Source of the DNA: Bhargavaea cecembensis DSE10
GTDB taxonomy: Bacteria > Bacillota > Bacilli > Bacillales_A > Planococcaceae
Direction of reading: 5' to 3'
Assembly: GCF_000348905.1 (NCBI RefSeq)
Contig: NZ_AOFT01000002.1
Span: forward strand, 124,001 to 188,000
Length of the DNA: 64,000 bases
Shown: one piece after another, positions 48,066 through 57,357 of the stretch
Layout: every line of letters starts with the position of its first letter
Position numbering within the stretch: the stretch's first letter is position 1
Notes under the pieces: generated by a model
The model's input: only the letters and a program-made list of their open reading frames with translations
What the model was told of the DNA's origin: nothing
The model's database searches: none
Translations under genes and position numbers: made by a program

Positions 48066-49360
48066 CCTCCGTTCGCCGGAGGTTTTACCGTGAATACGGT
48101 GCGCGCCTTCTCATCTGTGAGCGGCACGAGGACTCTCTGGAGATCCTTCACTTCCAGCGCCTCCAGTGCGGTTACGGTGTCAAACAGGTTCATCCCATTG
48201 AATGCATAGCGGGTGAACTGGTTCGCAATGTATTCGACCGAGTTCAGCGCGCGCATGAAGAAGCCGATCCGTCTCCTGCGCTGGCGGTCCAGGTCTTCCT
48301 GGCCGAACGGAAACTTTTCCGACGCCCACTGCAGGGTGTCCTCGATCTTCTTCGTCAGCTCCTCGGGTTTGGCACTGTCAGATCCGATCACCGAAAAGGC
48401 AAATCCTTCTTCTGCAGTGAAGTCAGTCGAGAACGATTCGTCAATCAGGCCTTCCTCGTAGGCTTCCGTATAGAACTTGGACGTTTTTCCGTACAGGAGG
48501 TCGATTAAGATCTGGTAAGCCAGCTCCTGCTTCAGCCCTTCCAGCCCTTCTTCTGCAAGTGCAGGAAGCTTGATTCCCACATGGACCTTCGGCTTGGAAA
48601 CATCCATCTCCAGGCTGCCTTCCTTCACTGCTGATTCCATCTTCTCCTGCGGGAACTGCCGGACGATCCGCTCCGGCTTGTCGAACGTCTTCCCAGCCTG
48701 ATTGTCCCGGATAAAGTCCATCATCTCTTCAGGGTCGACCGCTCCGACCGCAAATACAAGCATGTTCGACGGATGGTAGAACGTGTGGTAGCACTCATAC
48801 AGGTGATCTGCTGTGATTTTCGATATCGACTCGACCGTTCCGGCGATGTCGATCTTCACAGGATGCTCCTTGTACAGGTTTTCGATCGTTCCGAAATACG
48901 AGCGCCAGTCCGGCAGGTCATCGTACATCGTGATCTCCTGTCCGATGATCCCTTTTTCCTTTTCAACGGTTTCCTCCGTGAAATAAGGCGCCTGGACGAA
49001 ATCCAGCAGGAGTTCCGTATTCGGATAAAGGTTCTCCGTCGCGGAAAACAGATAGGCGGTACGGGTAAAGGACGTAAAGGCGTTTGCTGATGCCCCGTTC
49101 ATCCCGAACTTCTGGAACACATCCCCGTCTTCCTTTTCGAACATCTTATGCTCGAGGAAGTGGGCGATGCCGTCAGGGACCCGGACGACTTCGTCTTTGC
49201 CCAGCGGAATAAAGGTATTGTCAATGGAACCGTACCTGGTCGTAAACGAGACATAGGTTTTCGAAAAGCCGGATTTCGGCAGGATAAACACCTGCAGCCC
49301 ATTCGGCAGAGTCTCATGATAAAGCGTTTCGTTGACGCGGCTGTACTCAAGCATTTTCAT
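48062..49360 (-). CDS. ymfH: M16 family zinc peptidase YmfH
   Basis: A 432-residue insulinase/pitrilysin-type peptidase. The inverted zinc motif HxxEH is present as H67-F-L-E70-H71, with the distal glutamate in the following helical region. Its gene overlaps that of YmfF by 14 bases; in this family two-subunit peptidases pair an active and an inactive partner. Substrate unknown. ATG 49360 has GGAGG in good position; a longer frame is ignored. Confidence 0.92.
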   Translation of the reverse strand: MKMLEYSRVNETLYHETLPNGLQVFILPKSGFSKTYVSFTTRYGSIDNTFIPLGKDEVVRVPDGIAHFLEHKMFEKEDGDVFQKFGMNGASANAFTSFTRTAYLFSATENLYPNTELLLDFVQAPYFTEETVEKEKGIIGQEITMYDDLPDWRSYFGTIENLYKEHPVKIDIAGTVESISKITADHLYECYHTFYHPSNMLVFAVGAVDPEEMMDFIRDNQAGKTFDKPERIVRQFPQEKMESAVKEGSLEMDVSKPKVHVGIKLPALAEEGLEGLKQELAYQILIDLLYGKTSKFYTEAYEEGLIDESFSTDFTAEEGFAFSVIGSDSAKPEELTKKIEDTLQWASEKFPFGQEDLDRQRRRRIGFFMRALNSVEYIANQFTRYAFNGMNLFDTVTALEALEVKDLQRVLVPLTDEKARTVFTVKPPANGG

Positions 49361-50627
49361 CAGCCGATTCCTCCTTTCCGGAAAGCAGATAGACAAGCTG
49401 GCGATCGATCTTCCCGGCCATTTCCCGGATATCATCGGCCGTCACAGGCTCCCATTTCGCGATCCATCCTTCAGGCGTGAAACCGCCGGGGAGGTCTTTG
49501 TACTGGTCAAAGATCTCAATCTGGCCCCTTGAGGAATCCAGCGCTTCACGAAGCTGGTTGGCAAGCATCGCTTTGGTCTGGCTCAGTTCGGTGTCCGTGA
49601 TCTCCCCGGCTCTCATTGCCTCAAGCTGTTCGTCGATCAGCTTCGTCGCTTTGTCGGCGAGGTCCGCGTCGATGCCGGCTGAAACGGTGATGAGCCCGTA
49701 GCGGGACAGATAGGAGCTTGCGGCATAGTAGGCCATGCTTTCCTTTTCACGGACGTTCATGAACAGCTTTGAATGAGGGAAGCCGCCAAAAATGCCGTTT
49801 GCCAGCTGCATCTTCGGGAAGTCTTCCGTGCCGAACATCACAGGCGTGCTGAAACCGATGTGGAGCTTACCCTGCTTCATGTTCTGCTTTTCCGAAATCC
49901 GGCCTTCCTTTCCGGTTCCGCGGGCCGCTTTTTCGGGCAGCACGGCCGGAACACGCCCCTCGAAGTGGAAAGCTTCTTTAAGTGAGGAGGTGATGGCCTC
50001 CTCATCAACTGCTCCGACGACGTAAATCTCGATCTCGTCTTCACCGATCATCCGGCGATACGCTTCCATGACTTTCTCGGGAGTCAGCGCTTCCAGAAGG
50101 GTTTCTTCGCCGGTGGCCCTGATGGATTCGGGCCCTTCAGGCCTCAGCAGCGTCAGCAGCCGGTGCTGCGCATAACGGGTTTTATCATCGTAAAGGGAGC
50201 GGACTCGCTCAAGAACCGTCTGCTTTTCCCGCTCGAACACCTGGGCTTTGAAGACTCCGTCCTGCAGATTCGGGCGGAGCACGGCATCTGCAAGGAGCCG
50301 GATTGTCCAGTCCGCAATGTCTTCGTCACGGATCAGGCGGTCGTCCACACACTCGGCGTTAAACGACAGGTAGTGGTAGCCTCCGCGTTTGCCGACATCT
50401 GTATAGTAAAGGGTTCCGTACATGGTTTCGAGCGCCTGCCGGAGTGCCGCCCGGCTCGGATAGGTTTCTGTGCTGTCTTCCAGGATGTTGGCCAGGACAG
50501 CCCGCTCGGAAGCCCCTTCCGCTGTCAGCGGCTGCTTGAAGCGGATGGAGAATGTCAGCGTTTTGAATTGTTCCGTCCTGCGTACATACAGGCGGACGCC
50601 TTGAGTCAATCGAGTTTCCGTAAACAT
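49347..50627 (-). CDS. ymfF: M16 family peptidase-like protein YmfF, zinc motif lost
   Basis: A 426-residue M16-fold protein. Where HxxEH should be, residues 47-51 read NILED, so the zinc ligands are missing and the protein is probably the non-catalytic partner of YmfH. The C-terminal M16 region has GGFPHSKLFMNVREKESMAYY, including the RE-x5-Y substrate-binding pattern usual in inactive subunits. ATG 50627 has GAGGTG upstream. It is the first gene of the ymfF-ymfH-ymfI unit. Confidence 0.92.
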   Translation of the reverse strand: MFTETRLTQGVRLYVRRTEQFKTLTFSIRFKQPLTAEGASERAVLANILEDSTETYPSRAALRQALETMYGTLYYTDVGKRGGYHYLSFNAECVDDRLIRDEDIADWTIRLLADAVLRPNLQDGVFKAQVFEREKQTVLERVRSLYDDKTRYAQHRLLTLLRPEGPESIRATGEETLLEALTPEKVMEAYRRMIGEDEIEIYVVGAVDEEAITSSLKEAFHFEGRVPAVLPEKAARGTGKEGRISEKQNMKQGKLHIGFSTPVMFGTEDFPKMQLANGIFGGFPHSKLFMNVREKESMAYYAASSYLSRYGLITVSAGIDADLADKATKLIDEQLEAMRAGEITDTELSQTKAMLANQLREALDSSRGQIEIFDQYKDLPGGFTPEGWIAKWEPVTADDIREMAGKIDRQLVYLLSGKEESADENA

Positions 50628-50788
50628 GGGACACCTCGTTTTCATTCAAATTTGTATCAAGTATTCACCAATTTAACTATACCCAACCCGGCTGAGGCAT
50701 GGCAAACTTTGGAGAGGTTTTAAGAACAAAAGTGCAAGCGCCCGTTCAGCAACGTACAAACTGGTGCCCTTCGCAATGAGATAAAGGA

Positions 50789-50814
50789 AACACGGCGAGG
50801 AACGGACTGATGTT
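50789..50814 (+). repeat. Direct repeat, left copy
   Basis: The 26 bases from AACACGGCGAGGAACG to GATGTT recur at 51550-51575 with three differences. GTAGACAAA at 50821-50829 follows and its inverse TTTGTCTAC stands at 51535-51543, next to the right copy. Confidence 0.75.
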
Positions 50815-50889
50815 TAGGCTGTAGACAAAGTGAGTAGCTTACTCCGTTCTCTGCAGTTTTTTCTATTCCTGAAAAATCCTACGGATTTC

Positions 50890-51066
50890 CGCTACGGGCC
50901 CTCGCTTACCGCGGACGTAGCCTTAGCCGGCGCCAGTACGAAGACTGGCGTCTGTGCGCATCGCGTAGCGGAAGATCTCCTGCGAGCAAAAGCGCCAGCA
51001 TTGCGTAACATCCTGCGTGGTCTTCGGCTAACGCTTTTCCCGCAGGTGTCTCGGGCCCTCCGCTAC
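50890..51066 (+). repeat. GC-rich dispersed repeat, copy A
   Basis: A 177-base element bounded by CGCTACGGGCCCTC (50890-50903) and CGGGCCCTCCGCTAC (51052-51066), that is, the same two words in swapped order. Inside it are CGCTTACCGCGG (50903-50914) and CTTTTCCCGCAGGTGTCT (51034-51051), both of which recur in inverted orientation in copy B. Many short internal inverted repeats suggest strong RNA or DNA folding. Confidence 0.65.
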
Positions 51067-51382
51067 AATCCGCCATGAGGCTTATTGAGACGAACGGTAC
51101 CTGTTTATATAATCGAATTAACAGTTTACAAAACGGTTGATGGATATGCTGTCAATATCGAATGGAATTAATCCTGATCAACTGGAAATGGTCTCACTGG
51201 ATGAGATGGTCCTTTGAGGACCACCTGGTCAGTAAACTCGAAAGCCATCGACTTTTCGTTCTTTTACGATTTCGTATAGGATTTGTATTCAGACCGTGGC
51301 CGTCTAGGGGTAAAAACACGATAAATATCCAAGTGAATGACAAAACGGAGCTGTCCGAAAATCGGTTTCAGCACATGGTAAA

Positions 51383-51496
51383 GCAAACGGCACGGACGCC
51401 AGGAGACACCTGCAGGAAAAGCCGGGCTGTCGAGATCCGCTTTACACGGAGCTCGGCGCCGGCCCGCGGTAAGCGACCAGAGTCCGTGCCGTTTGC
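51383..51496 (-). repeat. GC-rich dispersed repeat, copy B, with 15-bp terminal inverted repeats
   Basis: A 114-base element with perfect ends GCAAACGGCACGGAC (51383-51397) and GTCCGTGCCGTTTGC (51482-51496). Read on the minus strand it carries CGCTTACCGCGG and CTTTTCCTGCAGGTGTCT in the same order as copy A. No clear target-site duplication flanks it. Confidence 0.7.
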
Positions 51497-51549
51497 ATTT
51501 TTCGTCGTGTTATTGACTTATCAGAAAGCCCCGTTTTGTCTACAGTCTG

Positions 51550-51575
51550 AACACGGCGAGGAACGAGCCGATGTT
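51550..51575 (+). repeat. Direct repeat, right copy
   Basis: AACACGGCGAGGAACG...GATGTT, 23 of 26 bases identical to the copy at 50789-50814. Confidence 0.75.
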
Positions 51576-51734
51576 GACTGATCGAAATGGCGAAGGGTGA
51601 AGTTTGCTGGTTGCAGGGCGCTGGAACCGGATGTGGGCGACACGGGAATAATAATTGGCCACAGCGTGAAGTTTTATCATTTCCTAAGCCAAAAATAAAA
51701 AAACGGGCCCGTGAAGGACCCGCTCCGGCCGGAG

Positions 51735-52694
51735 TTACCGGCTGCCTTTGATATATGGTTTTCCGTTTGCCTTCGGTCCGGTCGCTTTGCCGATAAAGCC
51801 GGCAAGGGCGAGGATCGTGACGACATAAGGGAGCGCGTGAAGATAGCCCGTCGGAATTTCTTTGATGAGCGGAATGCTCGGGCCGACCACTGCCAGCGCC
51901 TGGGCAAACCCGAAGAAGATGGCCGCGCCCATGGCACCGATCGGATGCCATTTCCCGAAGATCATTGCGGCAAGGGCCATGAAGCCCTGGCCGTTGATGG
52001 TCGCATGGCCGAAATCACGGGTCATGGTCTGGGAATAGATCGCTCCGCCGATTCCGGCAAGTGCACCGGAAATGATGACGGCGATGTACCGGATCTTGTT
52101 GACGTTGACGCCCATCGTATCCGCTGCCATCGGGTGTTCCCCGACGGCGCGGAGACGCAGCCCGAACGGCGTCTTGTAGATCACGTACCAGGTGATGACG
52201 GCCACCGCGATCGCCAGGATGCTCGAACCATAGATGCCTTTGAAAAGCATCGGCCCGATCACCGGGATGTCCGACAGGAACGGCACGTCAAAGTTCGGGA
52301 TCGCTTTCTTAATGAAATCGGTCTGTCCCTTGTCAAATATCATCTTAGTCAGGAACAGGGCGATGGCGAGGCCGAGCATGTTGATGGCGACGCCGGAAAC
52401 GACCTGGTCGGCACGGAATGAAATCGATGCGACCGCATGCAGGATGGCAAACACGCCCGATACGATCATTGCGGCAATCAGGGCGATCCAAGGCGTCCAT
52501 GCACCGAACGTCTCAAAGAAAAACAGGTTAAACAGGATGCCGATAAATGCGCCCATCACCATAAGGCCTTCCAGCGCGATGTTGACGACACCCGAACGCT
52601 CGGAAAAAACTCCGCCGAGCGCTGTGAAGATCAGCGGCGCCGCATAGGCGATGGACACCGGCACCATAAAGTAAAGGATATCGAGGAAGCCCAT
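51735..52694 (-). CDS. nupQ: Nucleoside ABC transporter permease NupQ type
   Basis: A 319-residue BPD_transp_2 family permease with about eight to ten hydrophobic spans. The segments RSGVVNIALEGLMVMGAF and LRAVGEHPMAADTMGVNV (EAA-like coupling region) are characteristic of BmpA-linked nucleoside importers. It is the last gene of the cluster and follows nupP directly. In B. subtilis NupNOPQ imports guanosine; the substrate here is inferred. Confidence 0.88.
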   Translation of the reverse strand: MGFLDILYFMVPVSIAYAAPLIFTALGGVFSERSGVVNIALEGLMVMGAFIGILFNLFFFETFGAWTPWIALIAAMIVSGVFAILHAVASISFRADQVVSGVAINMLGLAIALFLTKMIFDKGQTDFIKKAIPNFDVPFLSDIPVIGPMLFKGIYGSSILAIAVAVITWYVIYKTPFGLRLRAVGEHPMAADTMGVNVNKIRYIAVIISGALAGIGGAIYSQTMTRDFGHATINGQGFMALAAMIFGKWHPIGAMGAAIFFGFAQALAVVGPSIPLIKEIPTGYLHALPYVVTILALAGFIGKATGPKANGKPYIKGSR

Positions 52695-52695
52695 G

Positions 52696-53742
52696 TCACT
52701 TCGCCTCCTTTTTCTTGGAGATCTTGGTCAGGAAAAGACGGATGGCATAGCCGCACGCCACAAAGAAGATGACGAGCGCGATGACAATCTGGACAACCTC
52801 TTCCGGAATCTGTGCGGCGTTCGGCATATTGAGCGCCCCGTATTTCAGCGAGCCGAACAAAACCGCACCGAAAATGACGCCGAGCGGAGTGTTCGCCCCG
52901 AGGAGCGCAACAGCGATCCCATCAAACCCGATGCCGGTGAACCCGCCGCGCGTATACATATTGCCGAATGTACCGAGGCCTTCCATCGCTCCCGCGAGAC
53001 CGGCGAATGCGCCGGAAATGACCATCGACAAGATGATGTTCTTGCCGATTTTCATGCCCGCATACTCGGATGCATGCTCGTTGAAGCCGACCGCCTTCAA
53101 TTCAAAGCCGGTTGTTGTCTTTTCAAGGATGAACCACATGACGACCACCATCAGCAGCGCCACGAGAATCCCGTAGTGAAGCCGTGAATAGTCCGTCAGG
53201 GAAGAAAGGAATTCGGAACGCAGGGATGCCGATTCAAGGATCCGGTCGGTTTTGTCCCCGCCGCCCGACCATGTTTTAATCAGTGCGTTGACAACGTGCA
53301 GCGCAATATAGTTCATCATGATTGTCACGATGACTTCGTGAATCTTCATCTTCGCCTTCAGAAGTCCCGGCAGGAAGGCCCAGAGTGCACCTGCCGCCGC
53401 CCCCGCCAGGATGGAAAGCGGAAGATGGATCACTTTCGGCAGGTCAAATGCAGCACCGACGTAGACGGCCGCGAACCAGCCGACGATCAGCTGCCCTTCG
53501 ACCCCGATGTTGAACAGGCCGGTGCGGAAAGCGAAGGCTACCGCAAGGCCCGCCAGGATGTATGGCGTGATCTGGCGGATGGTTTCACCGATGGCATAGG
53601 AGTCTCCGAAAATCCCCTGCCAAAGCGCGATATACCCCGCAACCGGATCATAGCCGCTCACGAGCATGACGATCGCCCCGACCAGCAGGCCGAGGATGAC
53701 GGCGATGGCCGGCACGAGGAGATTGATCATTCTATTCGACAT
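52696..53742 (-). CDS. nupP: Nucleoside ABC transporter permease NupP type
   Basis: A 348-residue permease of the same family, with FRTGLFNIGVEGQLIVGWFAA and LKAVGFNEHASEYAGMKIGK as family markers. ATG 53742 is preferred to a GTG four codons earlier because AAGGTG is then about nine bases away. It overlaps nupO by 11 bases and ends one base before nupQ, so expression is coupled. Confidence 0.88.
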   Translation of the reverse strand: MSNRMINLLVPAIAVILGLLVGAIVMLVSGYDPVAGYIALWQGIFGDSYAIGETIRQITPYILAGLAVAFAFRTGLFNIGVEGQLIVGWFAAVYVGAAFDLPKVIHLPLSILAGAAAGALWAFLPGLLKAKMKIHEVIVTIMMNYIALHVVNALIKTWSGGGDKTDRILESASLRSEFLSSLTDYSRLHYGILVALLMVVVMWFILEKTTTGFELKAVGFNEHASEYAGMKIGKNIILSMVISGAFAGLAGAMEGLGTFGNMYTRGGFTGIGFDGIAVALLGANTPLGVIFGAVLFGSLKYGALNMPNAAQIPEEVVQIVIALVIFFVACGYAIRLFLTKISKKKEAK

Positions 53743-55288
53743 GGTTGTTGACACCTTCTTCCGCCTGCCGGGCAGCCGCTTCTCTCGAATGGCCGGCCAT
53801 TAGCAGGCCGAGTTCCTGTTCGTCCGTCTCCGACGGCAGTACTGTATCGATGATCGAACCGTCATAGATGACCGCGATGCGGTCGGAGACATTCATCACT
53901 TCATCGAGTTCAAACGAGACGAGAAGGACCGCCTTGCCGCTGTCCCGCTGCTCGATCAGACGGCGATGGATGAATTCGATGGCCCCGACGTCAAGGCCGC
54001 GGGTCGGCAGTGCTGCAATCAGGAGATCCGGGTCCCGTTCGACTTCGCGCCCGATGATCGCTTTTTGCTGGTTCCCGCCCGAAAGCGCACGCGCAGGTTC
54101 GTGGGGGCCCTGCGTACGGACATCATACTGGGCAATGATTTCTTCCGCTTTTTTGTCGATTGCCGTGTAATTGATGATTCCGCCTTTCGAATAAGGAGGC
54201 CGGAAGTAAGTCTGCAATCCGATATTATGCCCGATCGGGAAATCCAGGACGAGGCCGTGCTTATGACGGTCCTGAGGAATATGGCCGATGCCGCTGTTTG
54301 TGATTTCCCGCGGCTTGCGGTTCGTGATGTCCTTACCGTTGATCAGGATATTGCCTGATTTCGACTTGCGCAGGCCGGTGATTGCCTCGATGAGTTCCGA
54401 CTGCCCGTTGCCGTCGATACCGGCGATGCCGACGATCTCGCCTTTTCTGATGCTCAGGTTGAGGCCTTTGACCTTCGGAACTCCGCGCGAATCTTCGACG
54501 GTGAGCCCCTCGATCTTGAGCACTTCCTCTTTCGGGTCTGCCGGCCCCTTTTCGGTCTTGAATGTGACCTGCCGGCCGACCATCATCGATGCCAGCTGCT
54601 CTGGATCGGTCTCTGAAGTCTCGACCGTACCGATCCCCTTGCCTTTACGGATGACCGTGACGCGATCTGAAACATCCATGATTTCCTGGAGTTTGTGGGT
54701 GATCAGGATGATGGACTTGCCTTCGGCGATCAGCTTTTTCATGATGCCGATCAGTTCGCTGATCTCCTGGGGAGTCAGTGAAGCCGTCGGTTCGTCGAAG
54801 ATCAGGATGTCCGCCCCCCGGTAGAGCGTCTTCAGAATTTCGGCGCGTTGCTGCATCCCGACCGAGATATCCTCGATCTTGGCATTCGGGTCGACATTGA
54901 GACCATATTGTTTGGACAGCTCCGCCACTTTCTTGGCTGCGCTGGAAATATTCACACTGCCGTTTTTTGTCGGCTCATTGCCGAGGATGATGTTTTCGGT
55001 GACCGTAAAATTTTCGACCAGCATGAAGTGCTGGTGCACCATGCCGATTCCGAGTTCGTTTGCGACGTTCGGATCGGTGATGTCCACTTTCTTGCCGCGA
55101 ACCCGGATTTCTCCCCCTTCCGGCTGATAAAGGCCGAACAGGACGTTCATGAGTGTGGATTTCCCTGCGCCATTCTCACCGAGCAGGGCATGAATCTCCC
55201 CTTTCCGGAGTTGCAGGGTGATGTTATCGTTAGCCACGAAATTGCCGAACTCCTTGCGGATGTTGAGCATTTCGATCACGTATTCCAA
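53732..55288 (-). CDS. nupO: Nucleoside ABC transporter ATP-binding protein NupO type
   Basis: A 518-residue double ATPase. The first half has GENGAGKST, signature ISVGMQQR and Walker B ILIFDEPTASL. The second half has a degenerate Walker A (GIDGNGQSE), a normal signature LSGGNQQK and an altered Walker B (LLIAALPTRGLD), as is usual in sugar/nucleoside importers of this class. The start is TTG 55288 with AAAGGAG nine bases upstream, giving MEYVIEMLNIRK; an upstream start is less likely. Confidence 0.9.
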   Translation of the reverse strand: MEYVIEMLNIRKEFGNFVANDNITLQLRKGEIHALLGENGAGKSTLMNVLFGLYQPEGGEIRVRGKKVDITDPNVANELGIGMVHQHFMLVENFTVTENIILGNEPTKNGSVNISSAAKKVAELSKQYGLNVDPNAKIEDISVGMQQRAEILKTLYRGADILIFDEPTASLTPQEISELIGIMKKLIAEGKSIILITHKLQEIMDVSDRVTVIRKGKGIGTVETSETDPEQLASMMVGRQVTFKTEKGPADPKEEVLKIEGLTVEDSRGVPKVKGLNLSIRKGEIVGIAGIDGNGQSELIEAITGLRKSKSGNILINGKDITNRKPREITNSGIGHIPQDRHKHGLVLDFPIGHNIGLQTYFRPPYSKGGIINYTAIDKKAEEIIAQYDVRTQGPHEPARALSGGNQQKAIIGREVERDPDLLIAALPTRGLDVGAIEFIHRRLIEQRDSGKAVLLVSFELDEVMNVSDRIAVIYDGSIIDTVLPSETDEQELGLLMAGHSREAAARQAEEGVNNHVE

Positions 55289-55411
55289 TGGATTCACTCC
55301 TTTGTCCTTAAAACCTGCCAAACACCTGTAAACTGATACAGGAAAGACTTCCTGTCAGGAAATCTTTCATCTACCAATTACAAAAATGGCCCTTACATAA
55401 TTAAACATGAA

Positions 55412-55428
55412 GGCCGGAAAGTCCGGCC
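55412..55428 (-). promoter_or_regulatory. Hairpin between nupN and nupO
   Basis: Stem GGCCGGA (55412-55418) with TCCGGCC (55422-55428), without a clear U tract. It may stabilise or partly terminate the nupN message so that the binding lipoprotein is made in excess. Confidence 0.5.
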
Positions 55429-55450
55429 CCCATGCTCAACACATTCATGC

Positions 55451-56542
55451 TTACTTCGGTTCTTTGCCTTCCGGGTATTCCTTGACTTCGATTTCGCCGG
55501 AAGCGATCTTTTCCTGGTACTCTTCGATCTGCGCCACGACATCTTCAGGGATGTTGCCGCGGGAATCCGCAAGTGCAACGCCTTCATCCGCGATGCCGTA
55601 AGTGATGACTTCGCCGCCAGGGAACTCGCCGTTTTTCGCTTTTTCGGAGATGTCCTTAACCGCTACGTCAACACGCTTCAGCATCGAAGTAAGTGTGACG
55701 TTCGTGTCGCCGACCGCACCCTCGTCGTACTGGTCGGAGTCAACGCCGATGACCCATACGTTTGCATCGGGGTCGTTCGACTTGCGTTCTTTCGCTTCGG
55801 AGAAGACACCGTTGCCCGTGCCGCCCGCAGCGTGGAAGATCACATCAACGCCGCTGGAGTACATGCGGTTGGCTGTTGTTTTTCCGAGCTCTGCTTTGTC
55901 GAATGCGCCAGTGTACTGGATATCGATCTCGATCGACGGGTCAACTGCTTCGACGCCCTGTACAAAACCGGACTCGAAGCGGTGGATGACTTCGTTTTCC
56001 ATGCCGCCGACAAAGCCGACTTTCTTGCTTTCTGTCGTGAGTGCCGCTGCGACACCCGCGAGGAAGGAACCTTCATGCTCTTTGAAAAGGAGGCTGACCG
56101 TGTTTGGCTGCTCGACAACTGCGTCGATGATCGCGAACTGAGTGTCTTTCTGCTGGGAAGCGATCTCATCAAGCGCATCCTGCATCATGAAGCCGACACC
56201 GAAAACGAGGTTGAAATCACGTCGCGCCAATGCGTTCAGGTTCGGGATGTAGTCTTCTTCACCGGCAGACTGGAGATAATCAAAGCCGCCGTCGCCTTTT
56301 TCGAGGCCATTGTCTTCGCCGAACTCCTGAATCCCTTTCCATGCAGCCTGGTTGAACGACTTGTCGTCAACGCCGCCGACGTCAGTGACCATCGCTACGG
56401 AAAACTCGGAAGCGGACTCGCCGCCGCCGGAGTTGTTGCCTTCGTTCTGTGCTTCTTCACCGTTGTCGGAGCCGCATGCGCCGAGGAGCGTGCCCGCAGC
56501 CAAGAGAACCGACAGCGCAAGACCAAACTTGCGTTTTGCCAT
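55451..56542 (-). CDS. nupN: BMP-family nucleoside-binding lipoprotein NupN type
   Basis: A 363-residue lipoprotein with signal peptide and lipobox LLGAC (lipidated C23), followed by a Gly/Glu/Asn-rich linker. The BMP/Med domain shows MVTDVGGVDDKSFNQAAWKG, VGFVGGMENEVIHRFESGF and VIFHAAGGTGNGVF. It catches nucleosides outside the membrane for NupOPQ. It is the first gene of the transporter operon and lies 63 bases after the GntR-type regulator gene. Confidence 0.92.
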   Translation of the reverse strand: MAKRKFGLALSVLLAAGTLLGACGSDNGEEAQNEGNNSGGGESASEFSVAMVTDVGGVDDKSFNQAAWKGIQEFGEDNGLEKGDGGFDYLQSAGEEDYIPNLNALARRDFNLVFGVGFMMQDALDEIASQQKDTQFAIIDAVVEQPNTVSLLFKEHEGSFLAGVAAALTTESKKVGFVGGMENEVIHRFESGFVQGVEAVDPSIEIDIQYTGAFDKAELGKTTANRMYSSGVDVIFHAAGGTGNGVFSEAKERKSNDPDANVWVIGVDSDQYDEGAVGDTNVTLTSMLKRVDVAVKDISEKAKNGEFPGGEVITYGIADEGVALADSRGNIPEDVVAQIEEYQEKIASGEIEVKEYPEGKEPK

Positions 56543-56605
56543 TTGTGGTACCCCCTAAATGTTGTGTTGTAAATGTACTTTTTGATAGCAGGAAGGTTGT
56601 CTGTT

Positions 56606-57334
56606 TTACATCCGTTTCCGCAAAACGTGGAAATTGAATTTATCGCCCTTGAAATAATTGCGGGAGTAGAGAATGACCTCTTCCCCCTCCGCGTAATGCG
56701 ACTGCCGCAGCATAAGCAGCGCGGTCTCCGGTTCGCATTCGAGGATCGGAGATGCTTCCTCGTCGTATCCGACCGGTTCAATCTGGGCCACCGCCTGTGT
56801 AATCCTCAGGTTTCCCGTCCGTTCAATCGCCTCGAAGATGGATTCATTTTCCTGTTTCAGAAATTCCTCACCGACGTAACGTGACGGGAAGACATCGATG
56901 CAGTAGACAACCGGCTCACCATCCGCCGTCCGGACCCGCTTGATCGTCATGATCCGTTCATCCGGTCCGCACCCGAAACGCTCCATGTCTTCTTCCGTCG
57001 CAAGTTCTTCGGAGGAGCTGATGAAGTTCGTTCCCGGGGTCATGCCGACCTGGCGGATCATGTCCGATACGCTTGCCAGCTCTTCGATGCCGGCTGTAAA
57101 CAGCGGCCTCGGATTGACGAAAGTCCCGACACCGTGTCTTCGGACAATATAGTGTTCTTCCTCAAGCAGGCGGAGCGCCTCCCGAAGAGTCGCCCTGGAC
57201 ACGCCCATGATCTTGGCGAGTTCAAACTCGGATGGGAGTTTTTCTTTTTCTTTAAACACACCCGACGCGATGTCCCGCTTGAGCTGCTCGATAACCTGAA
57301 GATACAAGTGCCGGTGGTCCGCCTTTACCGTCAT
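56606..57334 (-). CDS. ymfC: GntR/HutC family transcriptional regulator (YmfC-like)
   Basis: A 242-residue regulator with an N-terminal winged helix (LPSEFELAKIMGVSRATLREA, then RRHGVGTFV) and a C-terminal UTRA effector domain (SRYVGEEFL, SRNYFKGDKFNF). Position between ftsK and the nup operon suggests it controls nucleoside uptake; the ligand is unknown. A palindrome upstream of its own start is a likely autoregulatory operator. GGTGGTGA precedes ATG 57334. Confidence 0.88.
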   Translation of the reverse strand: MTVKADHRHLYLQVIEQLKRDIASGVFKEKEKLPSEFELAKIMGVSRATLREALRLLEEEHYIVRRHGVGTFVNPRPLFTAGIEELASVSDMIRQVGMTPGTNFISSSEELATEEDMERFGCGPDERIMTIKRVRTADGEPVVYCIDVFPSRYVGEEFLKQENESIFEAIERTGNLRITQAVAQIEPVGYDEEASPILECEPETALLMLRQSHYAEGEEVILYSRNYFKGDKFNFHVLRKRM

Positions 57335-57357
57335 GACATCACCACCAAATTAAAGAG

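Larger units (their letters stand above)
50628..51734. other. Long gene-free region with repeats
   Basis: About 1.1 kb without a supported gene between ymfF and the nucleoside transporter operon. Short frames exist but none has a ribosome site or a recognisable protein. It contains the repeat copies listed separately at 50789, 50890, 51383 and 51550. Confidence 0.7.

Noticed and set aside
51162-51581. Possible 139-residue gene in the repeat region
   Set aside because: It runs through repeat copy B, has no good Shine-Dalgarno sequence, and its composition is not protein-like; treated as non-coding.
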